This document shows, one piece after another, positions 6,106-12,687 of a stretch of DNA of 15,382 nt (positions are counted from its first letter, which is position 1; each line of letters begins with the position of its first letter). The stretch spans positions 364 through 15,745 of the forward strand of contig JAKIXL010000004.1 of the NCBI GenBank assembly GCA_022709105.1, read 5' to 3'. The notes under the pieces were generated by a model that saw nothing but the letters and a program-made list of their open reading frames with translations, was not told the DNA's origin and made no database searches. Source of the DNA: Thermoplasmatota archaeon. GTDB lineage: Archaea; Thermoplasmatota; Thermoplasmata; Methanomassiliicoccales; Methanomassiliicoccaceae. Position numbers and translations under genes: made by a program.

Positions 6106-6879
6106 TCATTTTTGACATAGTCCCTGAAATTCGCACCAATGGCACAGAGGGCCGCTGCGGCAATGGAAATCATCGGCAGCCTCGATGTCATCTATGAGAT
6201 GGGACATTCGAACCTCAAGTTCCTGCAGTTCTTTCAAGGTCCGGGAGGACGTAAGCTCCTTGTCATGCGCTAGATAATGCCACTTCAGACGTACCTCTTG
6301 GACCTCAGGGACGTTCTGCCTTACCCCTATCTCGTAAAGGGCCAGCTGGCGATCGCCATTCACCTCTCTGGAGGATGGGAGCCGGCGGCCGGTCTTGAAG
6401 TCGTGGATCTCGTACACGCCGTCGCCCATGCACCTGAGCATATCGATGAAGCCGATGAACCTATGCCTCTCTCCGATAATGAACCGCAGCTCATGCTCGA
6501 CCCCTATTATCTTTCCTCCAGTGAACGGCTGGTGACGGCGATGGTAGGCCTGCAGGCCGGCTCTTGCGGCCATTCGATGGTCAGAGACAGTCTCGCCCCT
6601 CTTCACTATCCTCACCAAGGAACCCTCATAATTGTCTTCCCAAACCTTGTCGAAGTGCTCCATCAGCTCTGCCGCCGTCAGCACATGGCCCTTAGCGGCA
6701 TTCTCATGAAGATGCTGGAGCGAGAGATGGACCATGGTGCCGGTAAAAGCCTCGATCCCTCGGACCTCGTCCACCTCGACCTTGTCCACGTATTTGTACT
6801 GGTACCTTCTGGGGCATTGCTCATAACAGCTCAGCCGTGAGTGCGAGTACACCTCGGCGCTAAGCGTCCCATCTTTCAT
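6106..6879 (-). CDS. PD-(D/E)XK nuclease with probable iron-sulfur cluster (Cas4/RecB-like)
   Basis: This 257-residue protein has the RecB/Cas4-type nuclease motifs in order: SRLSCYEQCPRRYQYKY (14-30), FTGTMVHLSL with His51, FIGFIDML with Asp146, IHDFKTG with Asp160 and Lys162, and QLALY with Gln178 and Tyr182. The C-terminus carries CHWCEFQGLC (Cys246, 249, 255), which with Cys22 (or Cys18) makes the one-plus-three cysteine set that holds a [4Fe-4S] cluster in Cas4 and AddB. It should cut or resect single-stranded DNA ends. No cas gene or repeat array is visible, so a stand-alone repair exonuclease is more likely than a CRISPR adaptation protein. Upstream on the same strand, 73 nt away, lies the AcsE-like gene; co-transcription is possible without an obvious functional link. 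The start has only a weak purine-rich leader (GGAAAGAGAG). Confidence 0.85.
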   Translation of the reverse strand: MKDGTLSAEVYSHSRLSCYEQCPRRYQYKYVDKVEVDEVRGIEAFTGTMVHLSLQHLHENAAKGHVLTAAELMEHFDKVWEDNYEGSLVRIVKRGETVSDHRMAARAGLQAYHRRHQPFTGGKIIGVEHELRFIIGERHRFIGFIDMLRCMGDGVYEIHDFKTGRRLPSSREVNGDRQLALYEIGVRQNVPEVQEVRLKWHYLAHDKELTSSRTLKELQELEVRMSHLIDDIEAADDFHCRSGPLCHWCEFQGLCQK

Positions 6880-6952
6880 ATCGCTCTCTTTCCTGGCGCG
6901 CTTGAGCGCCCTTGATCTCAGCTAGGGCAAACGTCCTAATGGTCCTTTCCTT

Positions 6953-7729
6953 TCAATCCCTGAGGAAATCGTCGCAGTACAGCCTCTCGTTCAGCAGTAC
7001 CCGCCCGGCTTTGATGGTGGCCATAAGCTCAGGGTCCTCGGGATCGCATATCGCGGCCGATAGGCCGGCCCCGAGAAGCATCGCCAGATAGGTCCGGTTC
7101 AGCAGACTGCGCTGCTTGGCACCGTTGGAGACATTGCTCAGGCCCACCACCGTGCGGGGGGCGGGCTCGTCAAGCGTCTGGAACATCTGCACCGCCTGAA
7201 CCACCTTGCGGCCCTGGTCCTGGGCCGCCGAGGTCGGAAGCACCAGAGGGTCGAGGTACAGTCGGTCGGGCATGATGTCGTGCTCCATGGCCTTGGTCAT
7301 CATGAGCATGGCCATCTCCGCCCGGGCGTCCGCCGAGTTCGGAACGCCCCTTTCGTCCATGCATAGGCATATGATCTCTGCGCCGTGCTCTCGGCACAAC
7401 GGGAAGAACCTGTCCATTCGTTTTTCCTCAGCGGTGGTGGAGTTCATGATGACCCTGTTCTTGGCGGCCTTTAGCCCAGCCTCCATGGTCCGGGGGCCGG
7501 AGGTATCAAGGGACAGCGGTGCCGTGGTGACCTCCTGCACTGTCGACACCAGCCATTCCATCGCCGCCGGCCCGTCATCGCGTCCCGGTCCAACGTTGAT
7601 GTCCAAGGCCTCGGCGCCATGCTCCAGCTGGCGAACGGCGAGCTCCTGGATGAATCTGGCGTCCCGGCGGTCTATCGCTCTACCTACCGATGCGAACTGT
7701 CCATTGATCCTCTCAGAGATGATGAGCAT
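6953..7729 (-). CDS. acsE: AcsE-like methyltetrahydrofolate:corrinoid protein methyltransferase
   Basis: A 258-residue pterin-binding TIM barrel that should move the methyl group of methyl-H4F to the cobalt of a corrinoid protein, such as the corrinoid iron-sulfur protein of CODH/ACS. Numbering from ATG 7729, the folate- and catalysis-related residues I recall for Moorella AcsE fall at the same numbers: Asp75 (LSLDTS), Asn96 (IMNSTTAE), Asp160 (YLDPLV) and Asn199 (GLSNVSNG). ALDINVGPG (41-49) is the usual first pterin motif. The frame is open to 7825, but the family N-terminus MLIISERING and a TATA-like box 35 nt upstream support 7729. MtrH or MetH-type domains are alternatives, but the length and residue match favour AcsE. 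It lies apart from any corrinoid protein gene within the window. Confidence 0.88.
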   Translation of the reverse strand: MLIISERINGQFASVGRAIDRRDARFIQELAVRQLEHGAEALDINVGPGRDDGPAAMEWLVSTVQEVTTAPLSLDTSGPRTMEAGLKAAKNRVIMNSTTAEEKRMDRFFPLCREHGAEIICLCMDERGVPNSADARAEMAMLMMTKAMEHDIMPDRLYLDPLVLPTSAAQDQGRKVVQAVQMFQTLDEPAPRTVVGLSNVSNGAKQRSLLNRTYLAMLLGAGLSAAICDPEDPELMATIKAGRVLLNERLYCDDFLRD

Positions 7730-7756
7730 GCTTCCGGTGCGAAAAAGGCCGCAATG

Positions 7757-7767
7757 TGATAAAAGCA
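7757..7767 (-). promoter_or_regulatory. TATA-like box for the AcsE-like gene
   Basis: On the minus strand, GCTTTTATCAC; the box begins at 7764, 35 nt before ATG 7729. This favours a leaderless or very short leader transcript and argues against the upstream in-frame start at 7825. Confidence 0.45.
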
Positions 7768-7869
7768 TATCTGCCGCCGGCCGATGGCCAGCGCGGCCAT
7801 AGGGAAAGCTGCCGTCCAATCCCAAAGTAGTTAATGCCGATGAAGGATAGGAGCACCCTGTGAGGCACG

Positions 7870-8205
7870 ATGAAGCGCGACTTTGAGGAAGAAGAACGTG
7901 ATGAGGAAGAGGACCTGGAAGCAGATGAGGAGGGGTTCGATGAGGAGGAGCCGATCATGGCCGAGAACGCCGTTGTGGACGTGGCGTTCGGCGAGCCCGA
8001 CGACGGACCCGAGGAAGAGCAGAGGGTCATTGACTGGGTGTCGAGCTTTCCTCCAGGTGAGTTCCAGAGGCAGGTGGCCGACCTGTTCCTCTCGGACGGG
8101 GAGATCTACGTCATGATGGACAAGATGACCGTCGTGCTCCCCCTTGTGGAGCTGTTCAGGCTCCTGCAGAGCTCGGGGGCGGTCCGGGAAATGGAAGAGC
8201 AGTGA
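7870..8205 (+). CDS. Acidic hypothetical protein
   Basis: I do not recognise this 111-residue protein. The first 27 residues contain 18 Asp/Glu, forming an unstructured acidic tail; the rest (residues 45-105) looks folded and amphipathic, with EQRVIDWVSSFPPGEFQRQVADLF and hydrophobic LVELFRLLQSS segments. No cysteine, histidine cluster or membrane segment is present. Such acidic proteins may bind basic partners or metal ions, but nothing here shows that. ATG 7870 follows TGAGG. An alternative start is ATG 7957 (residue 30), preceded by a GAGGAGGAG-like purine run; it would drop the acidic tail, which would then partly be a ribosome-binding region. The gene is divergent from the AcsE-like gene (140 nt gap) and is followed by a strong hairpin and purH. 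Confidence 0.65.
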   Translation: MKRDFEEEERDEEEDLEADEEGFDEEEPIMAENAVVDVAFGEPDDGPEEEQRVIDWVSSFPPGEFQRQVADLFLSDGEIYVMMDKMTVVLPLVELFRLLQSSGAVREMEEQ

Positions 8206-8212
8206 GGGCCCA

Positions 8213-8235
8213 GGCCGCCGGGTGGCCCGGCGGCC
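8213..8235 (+). terminator. Strong hairpin between the acidic gene and purH
   Basis: GGCCGCCGGG, loop TGG, CCCGGCGGCC: a perfect 10-bp, all-GC stem starting 8 nt after the stop codon at 8205. No T-run follows, so it is not a classical rho-independent terminator. It could protect the 3' end of the upstream mRNA, pause polymerase, or simply separate the two genes. Confidence 0.5.
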
Positions 8236-8239
8236 GAGA

Positions 8240-8256
8240 ACATTCATTAACAACCT
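8240..8256 (+). promoter_or_regulatory. Possible TATA promoter for purH
   Basis: CATTCATTAACAACC is the only AT-rich stretch just upstream of purH that fits a TATA box, about 70 nt before the TTG start. It would give a leader of about 40 nt containing the GGAGG site (8306-8310). Confidence 0.35.
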
Positions 8257-8317
8257 CGGGATATTCCCTTGGCAAACTGTTCTCTCAGCTTGCCTCACTC
8301 GCTTTGGAGGCTATGAT

Positions 8318-9874
8318 TTGGTCAAGATCGAACGCGCCCTGATAAGCGTGTCCAACAAGGACGGCATCGTCGATTTCGCCCGTAGGCTAAAGGACCATGG
8401 GGTCGAGATCATCTCCACCGGGGGCACCGCGCTACTGCTGGAACGAAATGGAATAAAGACGACCAGCATCTCCGACGTCACTGGATTCCCGGAGATGATG
8501 GACGGCCGGGTGAAGACGCTGCACCCCAACATCCACGCGGCGCTGTTGGCCCGAAGGGACCACCCGGAGCACATGAGGCAGCTTGAGAGGATCAAGGTCA
8601 AGAAGATCGACATGGTGGTGGTGAACCTCTATCCCTTCCGCGACACCGTGAAAAAGCCGGGGGTCACGCTGGATGAGGTGATCGAGAACATCGACATCGG
8701 CGGGCCGTCGATGATAAGGGCCGCGGCCAAGAACTATGAGGCCGTGGCAGTGGTCACCGAGCCGGCGCGCTACGGGCCTCTGCTCGAGGAGATGAGCGTG
8801 AACGGGGGCAGCATCGGAAAGGAGACGCTCAAGGCATTGATGCTGGAGGCGTTCCGCTCCACCGCGAACTATGACGCGATGATCGCTCAGCATCTTGCCG
8901 GGGAGTTCCCGGGGCCCCTGTTCCCCTCTACGCTCACGATAGGCATGGAGAAGGTCCAGGACCTCCGGTACGGCGAGAACCCAAGCCAGAAGGCGGCCTT
9001 CTATGGCGATCCCTTCGTTACAGGCGTCGCCGTCTCCAGAATGAAGCAGCTTCATGGCAAGGAACTGTCGTTCAACAACATCCTGGACATCGAGTCCGCG
9101 CTCTCTCTGCTCAGGGAGTTCGAGGACCGAGCCTGCGCAGTGGTGATCAAGCACACCAACCCTTGCGGCATCGCCTGCGATGACGACATATATGACGCGT
9201 TCATGGTCGCCTACAACGTGGACCCCATCGCTGCGTTCGGCTGCGTCATCGGCCTCAACCGGGAGTGCGATGTGAGGACCGCGGAGGAGATATCCAAGCA
9301 CTTCGTGGAGATAGTTTTCGCGCCCTCCTTCGAGCCGGCGGCTCTGGAGCTTCTAAGCAAGAAGAAGAACATCCGCCTGATGACCACCCCTGGCCCCATA
9401 ACCCTCGCGGACGCGCCTAAGATCAAACTGAAGCATGTCAAGGGCGGCATGCTGGTGCAGACCGCTGACAACTACCAGGTCACAGAGGAGAACCTGAAGG
9501 TCGTGACCAAGCGCGCCCCGACCCCTGAGGAGATCAAGACAATGCTTTTCGCCAACCGGATATGCAAGCACATATGGTCCAACACCGTCATCCTCGCGAA
9601 GGGAGAGAGGGCGGTAGGGATCGGGGCCGGGCAGATGTCTAGGGTGGACTCGTCGTTCATCGCCGCCCACAAGGCCGGCGAGAACGCCAAGGGCTCGGTC
9701 ATCGCCTCGGACGCCTTCTTCCCCTTCCGCGACGGCGTGGACGAAGCTGCAAAGGCTGGGGCCACGGCGATCATACAGCCTGGGGGCAGCATCCGGGACC
9801 AGGAGGTAATCGACGCAGCAAACGAGCACAACATGGCGATGGTGTTCACCGGGGTCCGGGTTTTCCGGCACTGA
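8318..9874 (+). CDS. purH: Bifunctional IMP cyclohydrolase / AICAR transformylase (PurH)
   Basis: The last two steps of purine synthesis: AICAR is formylated with 10-formyl-H4F and closed to IMP. The N-terminal MGS-like cyclohydrolase domain is shown by RALISVSNKDG, EIISTGGTA and MMDGRVKTLHPNIHAALL; the C-terminal transformylase domain by LRYGENPSQKAAFY, VVIKHTNPCG (Lys278, His279, the catalytic pair), NVDPIAAFGC and GIGAGQMSRVDS. At 518 residues it is close to bacterial PurH (about 530), so both domains are complete. No ATG suits the N-terminus: I chose TTG 8318, giving (M)VKIERALIS, because GGAGG stands 7 nt before it; the frame continues to 8144 only through the acidic gene and the hairpin. 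Many archaea use PurP and PurO, so PurH fits the other folate enzymes here. The 3' end overlaps the convergent PIN gene by 29 nt. Confidence 0.95.
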   Translation: MVKIERALISVSNKDGIVDFARRLKDHGVEIISTGGTALLLERNGIKTTSISDVTGFPEMMDGRVKTLHPNIHAALLARRDHPEHMRQLERIKVKKIDMVVVNLYPFRDTVKKPGVTLDEVIENIDIGGPSMIRAAAKNYEAVAVVTEPARYGPLLEEMSVNGGSIGKETLKALMLEAFRSTANYDAMIAQHLAGEFPGPLFPSTLTIGMEKVQDLRYGENPSQKAAFYGDPFVTGVAVSRMKQLHGKELSFNNILDIESALSLLREFEDRACAVVIKHTNPCGIACDDDIYDAFMVAYNVDPIAAFGCVIGLNRECDVRTAEEISKHFVEIVFAPSFEPAALELLSKKKNIRLMTTPGPITLADAPKIKLKHVKGGMLVQTADNYQVTEENLKVVTKRAPTPEEIKTMLFANRICKHIWSNTVILAKGERAVGIGAGQMSRVDSSFIAAHKAGENAKGSVIASDAFFPFRDGVDEAAKAGATAIIQPGGSIRDQEVIDAANEHNMAMVFTGVRVFRH

Positions 9875-10370
9875 CCGGGGCCCCGGTCATCTCCAGGAGG
9901 TCGTTGGGCCGCATGGTGCGCACCGACCGCACATGCGAGAACCTGCCCTCATTGGAGCACACCACCGCGCCGGGTATGCTGCGGCCGATTGCAAGTATGA
10001 GGGAATCGACCATGGACAGCCCCTCCCCCCGGCGGCTGAGCTTGTCCCCCTTTCCAATACGGACGTAATTGGCCTCCCTGATGAGGTCCATGGCGATCAT
10101 GGCGTGCTCCTCCTCCACCGACTGGACCCGGATGTGCGGGAGTGCCAGGAGCTTCCTTAAGGTCTTTCTGGCCCGGTCCGGGTCCTTTGTGACGTCCAGG
10201 ACAACATAGAAGACCTCGACCAGGACCGGGGTCGGCAATATGCCGGTGAACTCGCCCTGCTCCACCCTTTGGAGCAGCTCGACCGAGCCGCGGCTCCGGG
10301 CATCGCGGGAGCGGACGAATGCGTCGATGATCACGTTCGTGTCAACGATCACCGGCCTAGGAGCGGACAT
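9846..10370 (-). CDS. PIN-domain ribonuclease, probable VapC-type toxin
   Basis: A 174-residue PIN-domain protein. Acidic catalytic positions are visible: Asp10 in VIVDTNVIIDA, Glu52 in TPVLVEVFY, Asp122 in SMVDSLILA, and Glu141 in SNEGRF where many PIN proteins have Asp. VapC toxins cut tRNA or rRNA in a Mg/Mn-dependent way. It is somewhat longer than usual (about 130-145) owing to a C-terminal extension. The start ATG 10370 lies inside the end of the upstream gene (14-nt overlap) behind GGTGAGG, so the pair is translationally coupled. The 3' end runs 29 nt into the convergent purH, and a 16-bp palindrome sits on that junction. A housekeeping PIN endonuclease is possible, but the small partner gene favours toxin-antitoxin. 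Confidence 0.8.
   Translation of the reverse strand: MSAPRPVIVDTNVIIDAFVRSRDARSRGSVELLQRVEQGEFTGILPTPVLVEVFYVVLDVTKDPDRARKTLRKLLALPHIRVQSVEEEHAMIAMDLIREANYVRIGKGDKLSRRGEGLSMVDSLILAIGRSIPGAVVCSNEGRFSHVRSVRTMRPNDLLEMTGAPVSAGKPGPR
9873..9888. repeat. Perfect 16-bp palindrome at the purH / PIN gene junction
   Basis: GACCGGGG directly joined to CCCCGGTC. It begins within the purH stop codon and encodes part of the C-terminus of the PIN protein (T-G-A-P-V). An all-GC cruciform or hairpin here could act on both converging transcripts. Confidence 0.6.
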
Positions 10371-10602
10371 CCCTCACCTTCTTTCTCAGCTCGCGGACGT
10401 CTATTGCGCAGTCTTCCAGGCAGCCGATGATGTCGCTGCATCGAGAGATGTCCTGCTCCCTGCCCTCCTCGCCGCGCACAGGCAACAGCCGTTCAAGGGC
10501 ATCGACCCTTGCCTCCAGCGCATCCAGGCGCCTCTCGGTGGAGCCTATGGTCCTTGGTCCCCGGTCTCGGGACCTACGCTTTCCAGTTGCTCTCTCGGCC
10601 AT
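10357..10602 (-). CDS. Probable antitoxin partner of the PIN protein
   Basis: A small protein of 81 residues from ATG 10602 (83 from the in-frame GTG at 10608). The N-terminus is very basic (AERATGKRRSRDRGPR), suited to DNA or RNA binding or to masking the toxin; residues 25-45 (RRLDALEARVDALERLL) show a heptad-like leucine pattern, probably a short coiled coil; a later helix contains two cysteines. I see no AbrB, ribbon-helix-helix or Phd signature, so the class is unknown and the antitoxin role is inferred from size, charge and the 14-nt overlap with the PIN gene. A TATA-like ATTTATCC box begins at about 10639 on the minus strand, 31-37 nt before either start, suggesting a leaderless or nearly leaderless message. 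Confidence 0.6.
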   Translation of the reverse strand: MAERATGKRRSRDRGPRTIGSTERRLDALEARVDALERLLPVRGEEGREQDISRCSDIIGCLEDCAIDVRELRKKVRDVRS

Positions 10603-10630
10603 GAGCACCGGCCCTCAGATGGCAGTTGTA

Positions 10631-10641
10631 GGGATAAATGA
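10631..10641 (-). promoter_or_regulatory. TATA-like box of the toxin-antitoxin pair
   Basis: Minus strand CATTTATCCC, 31 nt before GTG 10608 and 37 nt before ATG 10602. It lies in the 53-nt gap after the Vps62-like gene, so the pair probably has its own promoter. Confidence 0.45.
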
Positions 10642-10655
10642 TGTTGGGCCGCGGG

Positions 10656-12371
10656 TCATGCCGGGCCGCCCTGTACCTTCTGCTCGCCCTCCATCTTCCT
10701 CGATGCAAGATGGAGCGCTCCGCCGGCGATCATAAGCACGCCGGCAACGACCAGCAGGTACGCTCCCAGGCCTATCCCCCATTGCACGCCAACGGTCCCG
10801 AGGTCCGAGGTTGTCACGCTCTTCTCTCCGCCGAACGGGCTGGAGGCCATAACGTCGATGATGGTCTCTATCGAACGGTCTTCGGCAGGCGCGAGGGAGG
10901 CCACTACGCTGCCCACGGAGGCTATGGCGATCACCACAGCGATCAGGGGAAGGAACATCGCAATGCCCCTGGTTATGCTCTTGCGGCCGATCCTTGTCCG
11001 CTCAGCTGCCACTGTGGACATGACGAAGGCCAGCAGGCCGACGACGATGAACGCCCATAGGGGCACTGGCAGCGCACCTATCTGTACGACCCCCATCTCC
11101 AGGTCGAGGGTGTTGATCTGGATGCCGGATATGCCGTCGATGTTGAGCACCTTCTCATATCCAGTGGTGGTGAACTCCGAGGTGTTGGCGTCGATCGATG
11201 CTGTGTAGAACGGCATGAACGCCGCCACCAGGCCGATGATGATCCCGGCGATGACCAGCACATTCGCGATCCCCCGGCGGCCTCTGAGGTCCAGCAGCTC
11301 CACGTACGGGGGGCGCAGCTCCCCGGCACGTCGCTTCCTCACCGCTCTCCGGACCATGAGGAAGAGCGGCACAAGCAGTAGGGCGATCAGGATGAGGGCG
11401 AGATATGAAAGGACCAGTTCCACGGTCAGCATGGTGCCGTCCAGCGCAGCACGCGAATCCGCCCACGCGATGCTCCACATCTGTCCGTCCATGCGGAATG
11501 CCGGTCCGAACGGGCCGCGCTGCCCCATGGCCTCCGACGCCGGGGCGCCCCAGTCCCCCCACCTTCCTGAGTAGTCTATCCAAGACTGTGATGCAGGATG
11601 GTTGCCTGCCCCAAGCTCTCCGAGTAGCACGAGATCGTAGTCTGCGGACCTCAGCACCTTGCCGTTGCCGCCCACCACATCCTGAGCCGGCCCCATGGTG
11701 CCCTGGTACGGACGATAATAGTTGGCGTGGCTTCCCCTCGCGACGTAAACGACCGGAGCGGAGCCGTCCTTCTCCACCTGGCCCCAGGCGGCCTTCTGGC
11801 CCTGTTCGTGCTGGCTGTAGGCGGCATATGAAGGGACCTTGGAGGCATCGAGGACGACCTCGACCATCTCCCAATCACCCTCATGGTTGTTGAACGTGCC
11901 TCCATTGAACACGTAGAAGAACCAATACTGGATGCCGATCCCCGTCGAGTCCGAGGTGACCCGGGCATAGACAGTGTGGCCCGCACCAGACCCGTTGGCC
12001 CTGTATTCGTCTATTATGCCCCCATCGGTCAGGTTGCCGGCGCGATGGTCGAGATAGTAGTTCCGGGACGGATCGGCGTATCCGCCCAGCGTCGTCGCGC
12101 TGGGCGTTGACGTCACCAGAACAGACGAGCTCCCAACGGCCTCCTTGAGGTCGCATCGATCGATGAAGTAGGAGACATCGACAGGGAAGACCTGCTCCCC
12201 GGAATTGAACTTCAGGACGGGGGCGTACAAGGCAGCAAGGTCGCGCTTCTCTTGGTCCGTGAGAGCCGGAGCGGCCGAGACGTTCATCATAGGGACGAGC
12301 AATGCGGATGACAGCAGGATCGCCGCAACGATCGCGATGGTCAGGGCTACAGTTCTCTTGGACTTGGACAT
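10656..12371 (-). CDS. Exported Vps62-like domain protein with C-terminal membrane segments
   Basis: A 571-residue protein. Residues 1-35 form a signal peptide (MSKSKRTVALTIAIVAAILL, then a VSAAP-like cleavage region). The exported domain (about 40-290) has motifs of the Vps62-like family: YAPVLKFNSGEQVFP, IQYWFFYVFN, NHEGDWEMVEVVLD, VVYVARGSHANYY and IDYSGRWGD. About five hydrophobic helices follow, including LTVELVLSYLALILIALLLV with a basic RRAVRKRR stretch after it, and later LWAFIVVGLLAFV and GIAMFLPLIAVVIAIA. The family is widespread in fungi, plants, bacteria and some archaea, with no settled biochemical role. ATG 12371 was chosen over GTG 12383 because GGTGGAG (12384-12378) then serves as its ribosome site, 6 nt away. 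A TATA-like TAATTAA at 12417-12423 fits a leader of about 23 nt. Confidence 0.8.
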   Translation of the reverse strand: MSKSKRTVALTIAIVAAILLSSALLVPMMNVSAAPALTDQEKRDLAALYAPVLKFNSGEQVFPVDVSYFIDRCDLKEAVGSSSVLVTSTPSATTLGGYADPSRNYYLDHRAGNLTDGGIIDEYRANGSGAGHTVYARVTSDSTGIGIQYWFFYVFNGGTFNNHEGDWEMVEVVLDASKVPSYAAYSQHEQGQKAAWGQVEKDGSAPVVYVARGSHANYYRPYQGTMGPAQDVVGGNGKVLRSADYDLVLLGELGAGNHPASQSWIDYSGRWGDWGAPASEAMGQRGPFGPAFRMDGQMWSIAWADSRAALDGTMLTVELVLSYLALILIALLLVPLFLMVRRAVRKRRAGELRPPYVELLDLRGRRGIANVLVIAGIIIGLVAAFMPFYTASIDANTSEFTTTGYEKVLNIDGISGIQINTLDLEMGVVQIGALPVPLWAFIVVGLLAFVMSTVAAERTRIGRKSITRGIAMFLPLIAVVIAIASVGSVVASLAPAEDRSIETIIDVMASSPFGGEKSVTTSDLGTVGVQWGIGLGAYLLVVAGVLMIAGGALHLASRKMEGEQKVQGGPA

Positions 12372-12687
12372 GGTACTCTCCACCCGGCGTTCTGAACAGA
12401 GGGATGATGGAGCCAGTAATTAACATTATTCTCTTAGATGATAAATATCCATAGAAAGGCCGCCTGCATGGATAAGGGCAGCGCTCGAGCGCATTAAAGT
12501 GCCGGTGATGGGGCCGCGGCCTGGAGCTGGACGAGCGCCGCTCCGTGCCATTGCCAGAAGGCCGTCGGATTAGGAAGACAGCATAAAAACCGATCACGAA
12601 ATCGTGGACGGTGCGGTCCAAGATAATCATCATAATTATTCATAATCTATCATAATCTTTAATAACAAAGAACGGATAGGCAAAGCG
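12372..12687. other. Intergenic region between divergent genes
   Basis: 316 nt holding the promoter and SD site of the Vps62-like gene (minus strand, 12376-12425), the palindrome GCGCTCGAGCGC (12481-12492), a small inverted repeat CACGA-AA-TCGTG (12595-12606), three 10-bp tandem repeats (12631-12660) and the promoter of the carbonic anhydrase gene. The GC-rich middle (about 12460-12590) shows no coding pattern, tRNA or other RNA that I recognise. Confidence 0.5.
12631..12660 (+). repeat. Three 10-bp tandem repeats in the carbonic anhydrase promoter
   Basis: CATAATTATT, CATAATCTAT and CATAATCTTT follow one another directly, one helical turn apart, ending where the TATA-like TTTAATAA (12658-12665) begins. 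That box is 30 nt before ATG 12688. Such phased repeats could bind a regulator upstream of the TATA element. Confidence 0.55.

Noticed and set aside
6277..6840. 187-codon plus-strand ORF opposite the nuclease gene
   Set aside because: The minus strand carries all nuclease motifs in order; the plus frame has none.
7206..7802. 198-codon plus-strand ORF opposite the AcsE-like gene
   Set aside because: Serine/methionine-rich shadow of a gene with conserved active-site residues.
8144..8317. Upstream in-frame extension of purH
   Set aside because: It crosses the end of the acidic gene and the GC hairpin, and PurH homology begins at the TTG start with its GGAGG site.
8432..9301. 289-codon minus-strand ORF inside purH
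   Set aside because: Shadow of purH; histidine/arginine/leucine-rich composition and no domain.
12631..12660. Short tandem repeats considered as a CRISPR array
   Set aside because: The units are only 10 bp, directly joined and without spacers.
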